A program made the translations under genes and the position numbers. Positions 49,777-58,572 of a DNA stretch of 61,819 nucleotides are shown here, one piece after another; the stretch's first letter is position 1; every line of letters begins with the position of its first letter. Where the stretch lies: positions 1 to 61,819 of the forward strand of contig JAZLJD010000074.1 of the NCBI GenBank assembly GCA_045617725.1. Direction: 5' to 3'. The DNA is from JAZLJD01 sp045617725. Lineage in GTDB: Bacteria > Bacillota > Clostridia > Lachnospirales > Lachnospiraceae. The notes beneath the pieces are model-generated. The model searched no databases, was not told the DNA's origin, and saw only the letters and a list, made by a program, of their open reading frames with translations.

Positions 49777-49813
49777 AAAAACAGCGCTCTCCTTTGTGAG
49801 AGCGCTGTTTTTT
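49777..49813. terminator. Bidirectional terminator after GH94
   Basis: Perfect 11-bp stem ACAGCGCTCTC (49781-49791) with GAGAGCGCTGT (49798-49808), followed by TTTTTTT on plus and TTTTG on minus. Confidence 0.9.
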
Positions 49814-49824
49814 TAGGTAACATT

Positions 49825-51180
49825 CTATCCCTGTGCCACGATTGATTTATTTTTCCACTTTCCGGTAGCATATCGAATAATGCTGGCCACACCGGTAATG
49901 AACCAGGTGCAACCGGTTGTCAAAAAGATACCCCAAACTCCAATCGACGGAATCATCGTAAACGGCCTTGCGAAGCCCACTCTTCCGGCGAGTTCCATGA
50001 ATCCGTTTATTAATGCATAACCGGAATCTCCGGCACCGTTTAGTATGGACCTTGCAACATAGATCATGCCGAGCCAGAAGTAGAAACAACTTGTAATCTT
50101 AAGGGCGTGTGCTCCGATGTCGATTACTTCCTGTTCATCTACAAAGATTCCTATCATAAAGCCACCGCAGAACTGTGCCAGAACAAGCATAATCAACGAG
50201 AATATTCCAACATACAGCGTCGAAAGCCAAAAGCACTTCTTAACTCGGTCGATACGGCCGGCTCCGATATTCTGTCCGGTAAATGCGGAAACCGCCATGC
50301 CCAACGAGGAATACGGCTGCTGTACCAGCTGTTCCAATCTGGATACTGCCGTATTGGCAGCGATAACATCCTCCATGAATCCGTTTACCACTCTTTGTAA
50401 CACGATACAGGAAATCGCAATCAAAGAAGTCTGAAATGCGATGGGAAGACCAATGTGCAACGTCTTGATAATCTCGCTGTGCCGCGGCCTGCGTTGTTCC
50501 CGATTGATTCGGAAGTAGGGCACTTTGCAAAATGCATAAATGGTACTACCGATTGCTGAGGCTGTCTGTGAAAGAATGGTTGCGAGTCCTACTCCGAACA
50601 CATCCCAATGGAAGCCCAGAACAAACAGAAGGTCCAAAATCACATTCACAACGGATGCAATAATCAGGAAGATTAGCGGCGTCTTCGAGTCGCCGAGCGC
50701 CCTTAGGATTGCGGATACACCGTTATAAATCGCAATGGAAAGAATTCCAAGGCTGCACAATCTCATATACGTAATCGAATCCTGTATGATACCTTCCGGC
50801 GTCTCCAAAAGGCGAAGTATCTGCGGTGCAAATGTGAAAGCAATGGTACTCATTATTAATGCACAGGCAATCAGGACATACGCACCGTTCGCAATGGCTC
50901 GAATGACCGCTTCATGGTCTTTGGCACCAAAGTACTGTGCTACAATGATTCCGATTCCGACTGCCATGCCGGAGCACAAGGAAAAAAACAAAAAATTGAC
51001 CGATCCGGTGGCTCCGACTGCTCCGAGTGCATCGGAAGATACGTAATTTCCTACAACGATGGAATCCACCATGTTGTAAAACTGTTGAAACAGATTCCCG
51101 AGAAGCATCGGTAATGTGAAGGAAAGAAGCTGTTTTGAAATGTTTCCTTCGGTCATGGACTGAACTTGTGTTATTTTCAT
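49825..51180 (-). CDS. MATE family efflux transporter
   Basis: A 451-residue inner-membrane multidrug/toxic compound exporter with twelve predicted helices. The two MATE halves begin ISKQLLSFTLPMLLGNLFQQ and KTLHIGLPIAFQTSLIAISC. The substrate and coupling ion cannot be determined. It is convergent to the GH94 gene, with a shared terminator between them. Confidence 0.94.
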   Translation of the reverse strand: MKITQVQSMTEGNISKQLLSFTLPMLLGNLFQQFYNMVDSIVVGNYVSSDALGAVGATGSVNFLFFSLCSGMAVGIGIIVAQYFGAKDHEAVIRAIANGAYVLIACALIMSTIAFTFAPQILRLLETPEGIIQDSITYMRLCSLGILSIAIYNGVSAILRALGDSKTPLIFLIIASVVNVILDLLFVLGFHWDVFGVGLATILSQTASAIGSTIYAFCKVPYFRINREQRRPRHSEIIKTLHIGLPIAFQTSLIAISCIVLQRVVNGFMEDVIAANTAVSRLEQLVQQPYSSLGMAVSAFTGQNIGAGRIDRVKKCFWLSTLYVGIFSLIMLVLAQFCGGFMIGIFVDEQEVIDIGAHALKITSCFYFWLGMIYVARSILNGAGDSGYALINGFMELAGRVGFARPFTMIPSIGVWGIFLTTGCTWFITGVASIIRYATGKWKNKSIVAQG

Positions 51181-51263
51181 GATTTTCTACCCAAATGGAA
51201 TACTTGAAATTCCATGCATTCAACAATATAATATAGTAAATGTCTTATGAAAGAGGTAAGTAT

Positions 51264-51539
51264 ATGAGTATATTAGGTAACATCATAGGTGAAGCCGTTT
51301 CCTCAACCGTTTCTACAGCTGTTAATACTGCAGTCAACGGAGCAATCAATAATGCCATCATTGTCAGCCGGGAACAGAAACTTGCTGAGATTCGTAATCA
51401 ACCGAAACCTCAGGTTATTCTTCCCTCCTGTCCGAACTGCCTTGCAGCGAATCCGGACGCCCTTCAGGTATGTCCCTACTGCGATTCTTTATTGGTACGA
51501 CTTGCCGAGGATCCTAATCTCAGTATGTCAGCTCAATAA
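51264..51539 (+). CDS. Small amphipathic-plus-zinc-ribbon protein
   Basis: A 91-residue protein from ATG 51264 (AGAGGT 7 nt upstream). The N-terminal 35 residues are an amphipathic Ala/Val/Asn/Ser-rich helix (GEAVSSTVSTAVNTAVNGAI), like that of the SPFH protein at 45760. The C-terminus is a zinc ribbon with CPNC (about 60-63) and CPYC (about 74-77). It may act with or mimic the SPFH protein. An ATG at 51240 is less likely. Confidence 0.8.
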   Translation: MSILGNIIGEAVSSTVSTAVNTAVNGAINNAIIVSREQKLAEIRNQPKPQVILPSCPNCLAANPDALQVCPYCDSLLVRLAEDPNLSMSAQ

Positions 51540-51565
51540 GTCATTCATAATATACGCATAAAATG

Positions 51566-51592
51566 ACGGGTTCCCCAAAGCGGAGAACCCGT
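51566..51592 (+). terminator. Terminator of the small zinc-ribbon gene
   Basis: ACGGGTTC (51566-51573) pairs with GAACCCGT (51585-51592), followed by TTATTTATG. Confidence 0.65.
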
Positions 51593-51721
51593 TTATTTAT
51601 GTTTATGTTTTTTCAGATATCGTGCCAGCAACATACTACTGTACACCAATAGGCCGATAGCAATAATAACTATAGTACATACCAGCCATGAATTCATAAC
51701 CCTAATCGTCATTATCATCAT
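51593..51721 (-). CDS. Small membrane protein, about 42 aa
   Basis: A short frame on the minus strand reads MMIMTIRVMNSWLVCTIVII and ends LLARYLKKHKHK-stop (51593-51595). AGAGGTGAT precedes the first ATGs at a suitable distance. A single hydrophobic helix of about 22 residues is flanked by a basic KKHKHK tail, so it would be a tail-in single-pass membrane peptide. No relative recognised. Confidence 0.55.
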   Translation of the reverse strand: MMIMTIRVMNSWLVCTIVIIAIGLLVYSSMLLARYLKKHKHK

Positions 51722-51756
51722 ATCACCTCTATACCCGTAAGCACGGGCGAAAGAAA

Positions 51757-51782
51757 AGGACAGAGACAAACATCTCTGTCCT
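51757..51782 (-). terminator. Terminator of acpP
   Basis: Stem AGGACAGAGA (51757-51766) with TCTCTGTCCT (51773-51782), followed by TTTTCTTT on the minus strand. Confidence 0.85.
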
Positions 51783-51794
51783 GCCTATACCAAA

Positions 51795-52028
51795 TTACAG
51801 ATCAGCACCCTGAGATTTCAAATACTCAACTGCATCTCCTACGGTCTTAACCTTCTTGTCAATATCCTCATAAGAAAGCTCAAGTCCGAACTCGTCCTCA
51901 AAAGCCATAACTAACTCTACAAGGTCGATGGAATCAGCGCTTAAATCGTCCTTGAAGGAAGTCTCAGCAGTAATTTCTATTCCGGTTACATGTAACTGTT
52001 CTTTAATTATCTCTATGATTCTTTCCAT
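51795..52028 (-). CDS. acpP: Acyl carrier protein
   Basis: A 77-residue acidic carrier protein of fatty acid synthesis. The phosphopantetheine serine is in LSADSIDLVELVMAFEDEFG, where DSID replaces the commoner DSLD. GGAG lies before the start. It is monocistronic between the small membrane protein and rsmI. Dedicated carrier proteins of other pathways are an alternative, but no polyketide or other acyl genes are near. Confidence 0.9.
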   Translation of the reverse strand: MERIIEIIKEQLHVTGIEITAETSFKDDLSADSIDLVELVMAFEDEFGLELSYEDIDKKVKTVGDAVEYLKSQGADL

Positions 52029-52081
52029 TATTAATCTCCTTTGCTGGTGCTCAAATCAAGTGTAGTATATTAAATGCGATT

Positions 52082-52942
52082 TTATTTGTCAATCATTTTT
52101 AGCAGATATTGATAGACTTCTCTTTTACTGATTCCCCGGTCCTTCGCGACCTGTTTCATGGCTTCTTTTTTGTCCGGAATGGTGGCTTCGTAGTAAGCCA
52201 TATGTTCCTCAATCGTAAGCTTATTCCAGTCCTCAATGCTGCGATTCTGCTGCTCTTCGTGGGAAAATCCGTCAATCACCAGAACATATTCCCCGCGTGG
52301 TTCGTTCTGCTCGTAGAAGGCAATGGCCCCCTCCAAATCCGTCCGGTTAATGTCCTCAAACTTCTTGGTAAGCTCACGGCACAGAGCAATTCTCCGATTG
52401 CCCAATGTTTCATACAAAAGTTTCAAGGTCTTTTGAAGACGATGCGGTGCCTCGTAAAGAATAATCGTGCGGCTCTCCTTTTTCAAATCGTCCAGAATCC
52501 GATTAAGTTCCTTTTTGTCATCCTTCTCGGAAGGCAAAAACGCTTCGAACGCAAACCGTCTCGTAGGCAGTCCGGACACGGTCAGAGCCGTAATCAACGC
52601 ACAGGCACCCGGAAGCGACGTCACCGTAATCCCGGCCTCTGCACATTTTTGTACAAGCACCTCCCCGGGATCCGATATGGCCGGCGTTCCTGCATCCGTG
52701 ATAAGCGCGATATTCATCCCCTGCCTAAGCTTCTCAACCAGCTCATCCGCTTTCTCTACCTTATTGAATTCGTGATAGCTGGTCATCGGCGTATGTATCT
52801 CGAAGTGATTCAGAAGCTTCAGCGAATTTCTGGTATCCTCTGCCGCAATCAAATCCACTTCCTGCAGCGTCTGTAAAACGCGCTCTGACATATCCCGAAG
52901 ATTCCCTATCGGTGTGGCACATAAGTATAGTATTCCGCTCAT
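52082..52942 (-). CDS. rsmI: 16S rRNA (cytidine(1402)-2'-O)-methyltransferase
   Basis: A 286-residue SAM-dependent methyltransferase of the tetrapyrrole-methylase fold. It starts MSGILYLCATPIGNLRDMSE with LYLCATPIGN the RsmI signature, then AAEDTRNSLKLLNHF, DAGTPAISDPG and HRLQKTLKLLYETLGNRRIA. ATG 52942 has AGGA at the best distance. Last gene of the cluster that begins with the guanylate-kinase-like gene. Confidence 0.95.
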   Translation of the reverse strand: MSGILYLCATPIGNLRDMSERVLQTLQEVDLIAAEDTRNSLKLLNHFEIHTPMTSYHEFNKVEKADELVEKLRQGMNIALITDAGTPAISDPGEVLVQKCAEAGITVTSLPGACALITALTVSGLPTRRFAFEAFLPSEKDDKKELNRILDDLKKESRTIILYEAPHRLQKTLKLLYETLGNRRIALCRELTKKFEDINRTDLEGAIAFYEQNEPRGEYVLVIDGFSHEEQQNRSIEDWNKLTIEEHMAYYEATIPDKKEAMKQVAKDRGISKREVYQYLLKMIDK

Positions 52943-52975
52943 ATCCATATCCTGCCAAAAACAATTCTATATCAA

Positions 52976-53713
52976 TCAGTATCCGTAAACATCATAAATC
53001 TCGTCCGTATAAACACCGGGAGCTTTATATACAATCAAAGGCTTCTCTACCTTCATGCGTGGCTTACCACCGCGGACACACTCCAAAAGCACCATATTGG
53101 GCTCTTTGTCGACAAAAGGATATACGAGTTGCATCCTTTTGGGCTCCAGCTTATAACGCAACATATCCGCTATAATCTCCGGCAGACGAAACGGCCTGTG
53201 AACCATGAAAAAGGAACCGCCCGGCTTAAGCAGCGCTGCTGCCACCCTGCAACAATCATCCAGCGTACAGAGCACCTCGTGTCTCGCAATCGTCTTGGGA
53301 TCGTTGCCGCCCGTCATTCCGTGGTCTGCAATCATATAGGGCGGATTACAGGTAATCGCGTCGAAACTTGCTTTGGGAAAAAGAGTATCTGCCTCCCGAA
53401 TGTCGCCGGTACGAATGTCTATCTTCTCCTGCAAATCATTCAGTGCGATGCTTCTGCGTGCCATATCGGCACTTTCCTCCTGGATTTCCAGGCCGGTCAG
53501 GTGGTCACAGTTATTTTTGGCATATACAAGAAGAGGCAGAATGCCCGTCCCTGTGCCCAAATCAAGCACTTTGGCCGCATCTGCCACCTGAGCAAACCCC
53601 GACAACAAAACTGCATCCATTCCGAAACAGAATTTGTCGGGATTCTGAATAATTTTAAGTCCGTTACGCTGTAAATCGTCCACGCGTTCTTTTTCTTTAA
53701 GCTCGACTTCCAA
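52976..53713 (-). CDS. tRNA1(Val) (adenine(37)-N6)-methyltransferase TrmN6/YfiC type
   Basis: A 245-residue SAM methyltransferase with LDLGTGTGILPLLVY as motif I, GLEIQEESADMARRS as the SAM-acid region and DAITCNPPYM as the NPPY catalytic motif of N6-adenine methylases. Its C-terminal LEPKRMQLVYPFVDKEPNMV matches the YfiC/TrmN6 family. It begins one base after the ricT stop codon region (no gap) and belongs to the gmk-holB cluster. Confidence 0.92.
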   Translation of the reverse strand: MEVELKEKERVDDLQRNGLKIIQNPDKFCFGMDAVLLSGFAQVADAAKVLDLGTGTGILPLLVYAKNNCDHLTGLEIQEESADMARRSIALNDLQEKIDIRTGDIREADTLFPKASFDAITCNPPYMIADHGMTGGNDPKTIARHEVLCTLDDCCRVAAALLKPGGSFFMVHRPFRLPEIIADMLRYKLEPKRMQLVYPFVDKEPNMVLLECVRGGKPRMKVEKPLIVYKAPGVYTDEIYDVYGY

Positions 53714-54598
53714 TTAATTATTACCCTCTAATCTCTTAAGCTCCTGCATTTCTTTGTCGGAGAGGTTTTGATTATTCTTGTGTTTCTTTTTTACAAACTT
53801 AATCTGTGCGGGTGTATATTCTCTGAGTTCCTTCTCATCATCCACCTCAACAAGAACCTTCACGAGCTGGCGTAACACATTCACGCTGTGAACCTCACCC
53901 TTAAGGCCATCCTCTAAGCCGACAAAGTCGCCGACATTCGGAAGATTTCGGTTCAGCTCCTCATAAGTCTCCTCTTCATGACGCAGGCAGCACATCAACT
54001 TACCGCATACACCGGAAATCTTGGCCGGATTTAGGGAAAGATTCTGCTCTTTGGCCATCTTAATGGATACGGGAATAAAGTCCGTAAGATACGTGGTGCA
54101 ACAAAGCGGACGACCACATACACCGATTCCGCCCAGCATCTTGGTTTCATCACGAACACCAATCTGACGCAACTCAATACGAGTCTTGAATACTGCGGCC
54201 AAATCCTTAACAAGCTCACGGAAATCAATTCTTCCATCTGCCGTAAAATAGAAGAGAACCTTGTTATTATCAAAGGTATATTCCACATCAATGAGTTTCA
54301 TATCAAGACCGTGCTTGGCAATCTTCTCCTCGCCGATCCGGAATGCTTCCTTCTCTTTTTCACGATTGGCTTCATCCTGTGCCGTATCGCGCGGAGTCGC
54401 AATACGGATAACCGGTTTCAAAGGCTGAACAATGCCGGACTCATCGAGTTCGATAATGTCGCTTACTACAAGGCCATACTCAATTCCTCTGGCCGTCTCT
54501 ACAATAACGTTGTCGTCCTTCTTTATCTCAAACTGCAAGGGATCGAAATAGTATACCTTGCTTCCGGTACGAAAACGAACACCTACAACTTTAACCAT
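53714..54598 (-). CDS. ricT: RicT/YaaT, PSP1-domain protein
   Basis: A 294-residue protein with the PSP1 domain. It starts MVKVVGVRFRTGSKVYYFDP; the conserved cysteine-rich core is GGIGVCGRPLCCTTYLTDFI and ISGVCGKLMCCLRHEEETYE, which in B. subtilis binds iron-sulfur clusters as part of RicAFT, a partner of RNase Y and the phosphorelay. Its place next to holB and the methyltransferase is the usual Firmicute arrangement. Other partners of the complex are not in view. Confidence 0.95.
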   Translation of the reverse strand: MVKVVGVRFRTGSKVYYFDPLQFEIKKDDNVIVETARGIEYGLVVSDIIELDESGIVQPLKPVIRIATPRDTAQDEANREKEKEAFRIGEEKIAKHGLDMKLIDVEYTFDNNKVLFYFTADGRIDFRELVKDLAAVFKTRIELRQIGVRDETKMLGGIGVCGRPLCCTTYLTDFIPVSIKMAKEQNLSLNPAKISGVCGKLMCCLRHEEETYEELNRNLPNVGDFVGLEDGLKGEVHSVNVLRQLVKVLVEVDDEKELREYTPAQIKFVKKKHKNNQNLSDKEMQELKRLEGNN

Positions 54599-54615
54599 AA
54601 TCTATAAACCTCCAA

Positions 54616-55587
54616 TTAACTCTGGCAGTCACGAATCGTCATGAATAACATCTGCATAGTCAATTCCAAATTAACATTGGCGCGTACACGCTGTTGCGCC
54701 TTATCTATGGCCTGCAATATCATCTCCAATCCATCGTAGGAGACTTTGGCAGCCACTTTCTTAATATACTGTATTTCATCTGTAAAAATCAAGTGATTCA
54801 GTTCTTCCGTTGATTTATATAGTAGAACATCCCGATACCAGACCGTCATCATGTCCAGATATTCTTCCGTTTCCATATTATAATCTATAATCTTCTTGAT
54901 TTCCGCAATCAGCTGATACGTCTCGTAATCCGCCACATTTCGAAGCAATGTAACGGCCGCATCCCGAATACGGTCAAACTCCTCATCCTCTGCCAGAAGC
55001 TTGGCCTTGCCGATATTTCCTCTTGCAAAAGAAACACACAGATTCACGCGGTAATCCGACATTTCGACATTTTTGAGAAGGTATTTCTTAACCAATTCAT
55101 CGCGAACCGGCTTAATACTGAGCAATACAACACGGCTCATGATGGTCTGCAACATGGCGTCCGCATTGGAACAAAGCAAAATAATAACTACATATTCCGG
55201 CGGCTCCTCAAGTGTCTTAAGCAAAGCATTCTGGGCCTGCGTATTCATCTTCTCCGCATCCGCAACAATATAGATTTTACGATCACTCTGGTACGGACGA
55301 ATCACTACATCGGCAGCAATCTGTGCACGAATCTCATCGACGCTGATTACATTCGGTTTCTCATGTTGAACATATATCACATCCGGATGATTGTGGGTCT
55401 GCACCTGATGTGCACTGCGTTCATCCGTTCCAACCAACGCCTCCGCAAATATATCCGCAATCATCGCCTTGCCGGATTCTTTTTCGCCCTGAATCATATA
55501 TGCGTGCGAAACATGCCCCGTCTTAATCGCATTCTCCAAGTGTTCTTTTATGTGTTCCTGTCCGATTATGTCACTGAATCCGGGCAT
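54616..55587 (-). CDS. holB: DNA polymerase III subunit delta prime
   Basis: A 323-residue clamp-loader subunit: MPGFSDIIGQEHIKEHLENA, a P-loop-like GEKESGKAMIADIFAEALVG with no zinc-finger cluster, KIYIVADAEKMNTQAQNALL and LLKTLEEPPEYVVIILLCSN. The altered Walker A and the AEKMN...LEEPP pattern are those of delta-prime. It is 17 nt upstream of ricT. Confidence 0.94.
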   Translation of the reverse strand: MPGFSDIIGQEHIKEHLENAIKTGHVSHAYMIQGEKESGKAMIADIFAEALVGTDERSAHQVQTHNHPDVIYVQHEKPNVISVDEIRAQIAADVVIRPYQSDRKIYIVADAEKMNTQAQNALLKTLEEPPEYVVIILLCSNADAMLQTIMSRVVLLSIKPVRDELVKKYLLKNVEMSDYRVNLCVSFARGNIGKAKLLAEDEEFDRIRDAAVTLLRNVADYETYQLIAEIKKIIDYNMETEEYLDMMTVWYRDVLLYKSTEELNHLIFTDEIQYIKKVAAKVSYDGLEMILQAIDKAQQRVRANVNLELTMQMLFMTIRDCQS

Positions 55588-55599
55588 TTCTAACTCCTA

Positions 55600-56040
55600 T
55601 CAGGTAAATATATCGAGGAGAAGCCCTCGTATTTCATCTATCTTGGCCAATATTTTCAAATGATCCTGCTCGTCCTTCACAAGCTCCTGCGCCAGTGCGT
55701 CCAGATTCGCGTCCACAAGCTTAATAATGCCGTAAACACGGTGTCTTCCACGCCTGTCCAAAAAGTTCTCGCGCGAAAAACTATGTGAACGATTCACAAT
55801 TTCATTCATAAACTCCTTAATCAACGTGCGGTATCGCTTCATGTCCCGCACATCCCGCTTTTTGGCCAGGTTATCGCCCTGTCGGGTGATTTCCTCCATG
55901 AGGGAAGTCAGCTTCTCCTGCAGCTCCGCCTCTTCCACATGGCTCGCCAAAAAGAATTTGAAATCGGCATCCGTCCTGTGAGCCTGAGTTGCCTGCGTGG
56001 CAGGCGCTGCTGCGTTTATGTTATTCACTTTAATGTCCAC
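55600..56040 (-). CDS. yaaR: YaaR family protein (DUF327)
   Basis: A 146-residue mostly helical protein. The N-terminal region is Ala/Gln-rich; the rest carries LTSLMEEITRQGDNLAKKRD and YRTLIKEFMNEIVNRSHSFS, the DUF327 pattern. Function is unknown; it is conserved next to holB in Firmicutes. It starts after a GGTGAG region overlapping the upstream guanylate kinase-like gene's end spacing of 30 nt. Confidence 0.9.
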   Translation of the reverse strand: MDIKVNNINAAAPATQATQAHRTDADFKFFLASHVEEAELQEKLTSLMEEITRQGDNLAKKRDVRDMKRYRTLIKEFMNEIVNRSHSFSRENFLDRRGRHRVYGIIKLVDANLDALAQELVKDEQDHLKILAKIDEIRGLLLDIFT

Positions 56041-56070
56041 CGGCTCACCTTCTTTCCGTTTGAATAAACA

Positions 56071-56658
56071 CTATATAAAGGAAATAATATACCGCTTGAT
56101 TTCTTCATAGCAGTCAAAAAGGATTTTGTTTTCAAAGCTTTTGGTAATCCCCGCTGCTGCGATCTTCTCCTCGGAAAAATCCACCGAATCCGCAAGGAAA
56201 CGCCTGCAAAGCTCCTCATATTTGGGTTCCTTCTGCTTGCGCTCCCTGTTATACGCCCGATACAGACGCTCCCCGTCATTCAGTGTGATAAGTATCGGCA
56301 CAACTACACCCTCTCCGTAGAAATCACGTACTTTCACATACGCCTCAAGCGTTCCGATAATAATGTAGTCGTTCTGCGTAGTGTCAATATGCTCATCCTG
56401 TGCGGTATAGTAGATCCAGTCTCCGTGATAGGTATGATAAACCCTGCTCTCAATGATCTGGTTACAATTCTTCATCCTTTCGTACGCGTTCTCGTCGACA
56501 AAGTGGTACTCTTTCCCTTCCTTTTCGCCTACGCGAATCGGTCGGGTCGTATATGTCACAAGACGCTGTAGATTGAGTCTGGGGTCACGTAAAAGCTTCT
56601 TATACAAAGTATCTTTTCCGGTTGAGCTTTTGCCCATCAGATAAAATATATGTCCCAT
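56071..56658 (-). CDS. Guanylate-kinase-like protein
   Basis: A 195-residue P-loop protein with MGKSSTGKDTLYKKLL as Walker A and VTYTTRPIRVGEKEGKEYHF as the guanylate-binding region, much like guanylate kinase. The second half (RDFYGEGVVVPILITLNDGE) differs and the chain is short, so it is called guanylate-kinase-like and is not necessarily the housekeeping Gmk. It leads the yaaR-holB cluster. Confidence 0.85.
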   Translation of the reverse strand: MGHIFYLMGKSSTGKDTLYKKLLRDPRLNLQRLVTYTTRPIRVGEKEGKEYHFVDENAYERMKNCNQIIESRVYHTYHGDWIYYTAQDEHIDTTQNDYIIIGTLEAYVKVRDFYGEGVVVPILITLNDGERLYRAYNRERKQKEPKYEELCRRFLADSVDFSEEKIAAAGITKSFENKILFDCYEEIKRYIISFI

Positions 56659-56671
56659 CTCGATTCTCCTG

Positions 56672-58180
56672 CTATTCCTCTAGTTCTGCGTAGTATGCCG
56701 CACATTTTACGGCTCGCTGCCATCCTTTTTGGCGCTCGGCTCGGTCTGCCTCGCTCATCGACGGGATGAAATGTCTACCGTCCTGCATAGCCGCTACAAT
56801 CTCACGCAGTTCGTTTTTGTCCTTAAAATACCCGGTCGCGAGCCCTGCCAAAAAGCAGGCACCCAACGCGGTTGATTCAATACAGGCCGGGCGATACACA
56901 TCTATGTTCAGGATATCTGCCTGAAACTGCATCAGGAAATCATTCGCAGTGGCTCCGCCATCCACCTTCAAGGTCTTCAGCGTAGTCTCCGCATCCTTCT
57001 CCATCGCTTTCAAAGCATCCATGGATTGATATGCCAGCGACTCAATCGCCGCACGAATGAAATGCTCCTTCCGCGTTCCGCGTGTCATACCGACCACCAT
57101 ACCGCGTGCCCGGGACTCCCAATACGGAGCGCCCAGCCCGGTAAAGGCAGGAACGACATATACACCGCCTGTATCGGGAACCTTCGTGCAATACTGTTCC
57201 GAATCCGCTGCTGTCTTCAACATACGAAGCTCATCTCTAAGCCATTGAACCGTAGCTCCGGCTACAAATACACTTCCTTCCAAAGCATACTCCACCCGGT
57301 CATCCATTGACGCTGCAATGGTGGTAAGCAGGCCGTTCTTCGAATCCATGGCCTTGGAACCTGTATTCATAAGAAGGAAACAACCCGTTCCGTATGTGTT
57401 TTTGGCCTCACCGGGCTCAAAACAACACTGGCCGAACAAAGCAGCCTGCTGGTCTCCGGCCACTCCCATGATCGGCACAACTCCGCCGATTACCTGTGTT
57501 GCCGTGTTTCCAAACAATCCGCTGGAAGCCTGTACCTTCGGAAGCATACATACCGGAATTCTGAGATATTCCAAAATTTCACGATCCCACTCAAGGGTGT
57601 GTATGTTAAACAGCATTGTTCGGGACGCATTTGTATAGTCCGTCGCGAAACTTTGTCCACCGGTCAGATTCCAAATGAGCCATGTGTCCACCGTGCCAAA
57701 AAGTAATTCGCCGCGCTCAGCACGTTCTCTGGCCCCCTCCACATGATCGAGAATCCAGGCTATCTTCGTCGCGCTGAAATACGCATCCGGCTTAAGGCCG
57801 GTTTTCGCCTTAATGCGTTCAGCCATACCGTCCGCTTCGATTTGATCAATTCGATCTGCACTTCGGCGACATTGCCACACAATCGCATTATAGACCGGCT
57901 TGCCCGTCTCTCTGTCCCAGACTATGGTGGTCTCACGCTGATTCGTGATACCTATGGCCTCAATATCACAGGCGCTGATTCCCAGATTACCCATCGCCTC
58001 CATCATTACACCCAACTGAGATGACCAGATTTCAAGCGGATTATGCTCCACCCAGCCCGGCTTCGGATAAATCTGCGTAAATTCCTTCTGGGAAACACTC
58101 ATAATGTGCCCCTGACGGTTAAAAACTATACAACGGGAGCTCGTAGTTCCCTGATCGAGAGCAAGAATATAATCTTTCAT
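56672..58180 (-). CDS. glpK: Glycerol kinase
   Basis: A 502-residue FGGY kinase making sn-glycerol-3-phosphate. The phosphate loop ALDQGTTSSRCIVFNRQG, GITNQRETTIVWDRETGKPV, TDYTNASRTMLFNIHTLEWD and GAGDQQAALFGQ-type VAGDQQAALFGQCCFEPGEA are typical; the catalytic Asp is in ATDYTNASR. It is the distal gene of a run on the minus strand with the G3P oxidation genes (30 nt behind DUF1667). No glpF is adjacent. Confidence 0.96.
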   Translation of the reverse strand: MKDYILALDQGTTSSRCIVFNRQGHIMSVSQKEFTQIYPKPGWVEHNPLEIWSSQLGVMMEAMGNLGISACDIEAIGITNQRETTIVWDRETGKPVYNAIVWQCRRSADRIDQIEADGMAERIKAKTGLKPDAYFSATKIAWILDHVEGARERAERGELLFGTVDTWLIWNLTGGQSFATDYTNASRTMLFNIHTLEWDREILEYLRIPVCMLPKVQASSGLFGNTATQVIGGVVPIMGVAGDQQAALFGQCCFEPGEAKNTYGTGCFLLMNTGSKAMDSKNGLLTTIAASMDDRVEYALEGSVFVAGATVQWLRDELRMLKTAADSEQYCTKVPDTGGVYVVPAFTGLGAPYWESRARGMVVGMTRGTRKEHFIRAAIESLAYQSMDALKAMEKDAETTLKTLKVDGGATANDFLMQFQADILNIDVYRPACIESTALGACFLAGLATGYFKDKNELREIVAAMQDGRHFIPSMSEADRAERQKGWQRAVKCAAYYAELEE

Positions 58181-58209
58181 TCCGTAACCCCTTACCTCAT
58201 GAAATAATT

Positions 58210-58572
58210 CTATGCTTCCGGATTGTCTCCGGTCGCTACAACATCACTACCATAAATAGATTTCAGCAAAACATCCCCGACGTGGATGGGTGCCTTCGGA
58301 CGAAGCTGCGAGATTGCATGCATCACGTCCATAATATGTTCCTTCGGAACGGCATCTTTCGTCTTGACGGGCGTCAATGCGTACTTGCCGCCTTCGGTTG
58401 CTACCGTAGAGGTCACCGTTCTTTTTGGCGCCGTGAATTCCTCTTTTGCATAGTTCATACCAATCGGGCAACTATAGCCGGATAACGACTGAAGCTTGTG
58501 AGCGTCGTCAAATACTGCCGTGATTTCGCACCCTTTCGGGCATCCTATACAAATCAACTTTTGTTCTTCCAT
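58210..58572 (-). CDS. DUF1667 iron-sulfur-type protein
   Basis: A 120-residue protein with the cysteine-rich start LICIGCPKGCEITAV (CxxCxxxC) and a further Cys in SGYSCPIGMNYAKEE. DUF1667 proteins accompany the glycerol-3-phosphate dehydrogenase module of Clostridia and may carry electrons, by analogy with GlpC. The start codon overlaps the upstream oxidoreductase stop (TAATG), so translation is coupled. Confidence 0.88.
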   Translation of the reverse strand: MEEQKLICIGCPKGCEITAVFDDAHKLQSLSGYSCPIGMNYAKEEFTAPKRTVTSTVATEGGKYALTPVKTKDAVPKEHIMDVMHAISQLRPKAPIHVGDVLLKSIYGSDVVATGDNPEA

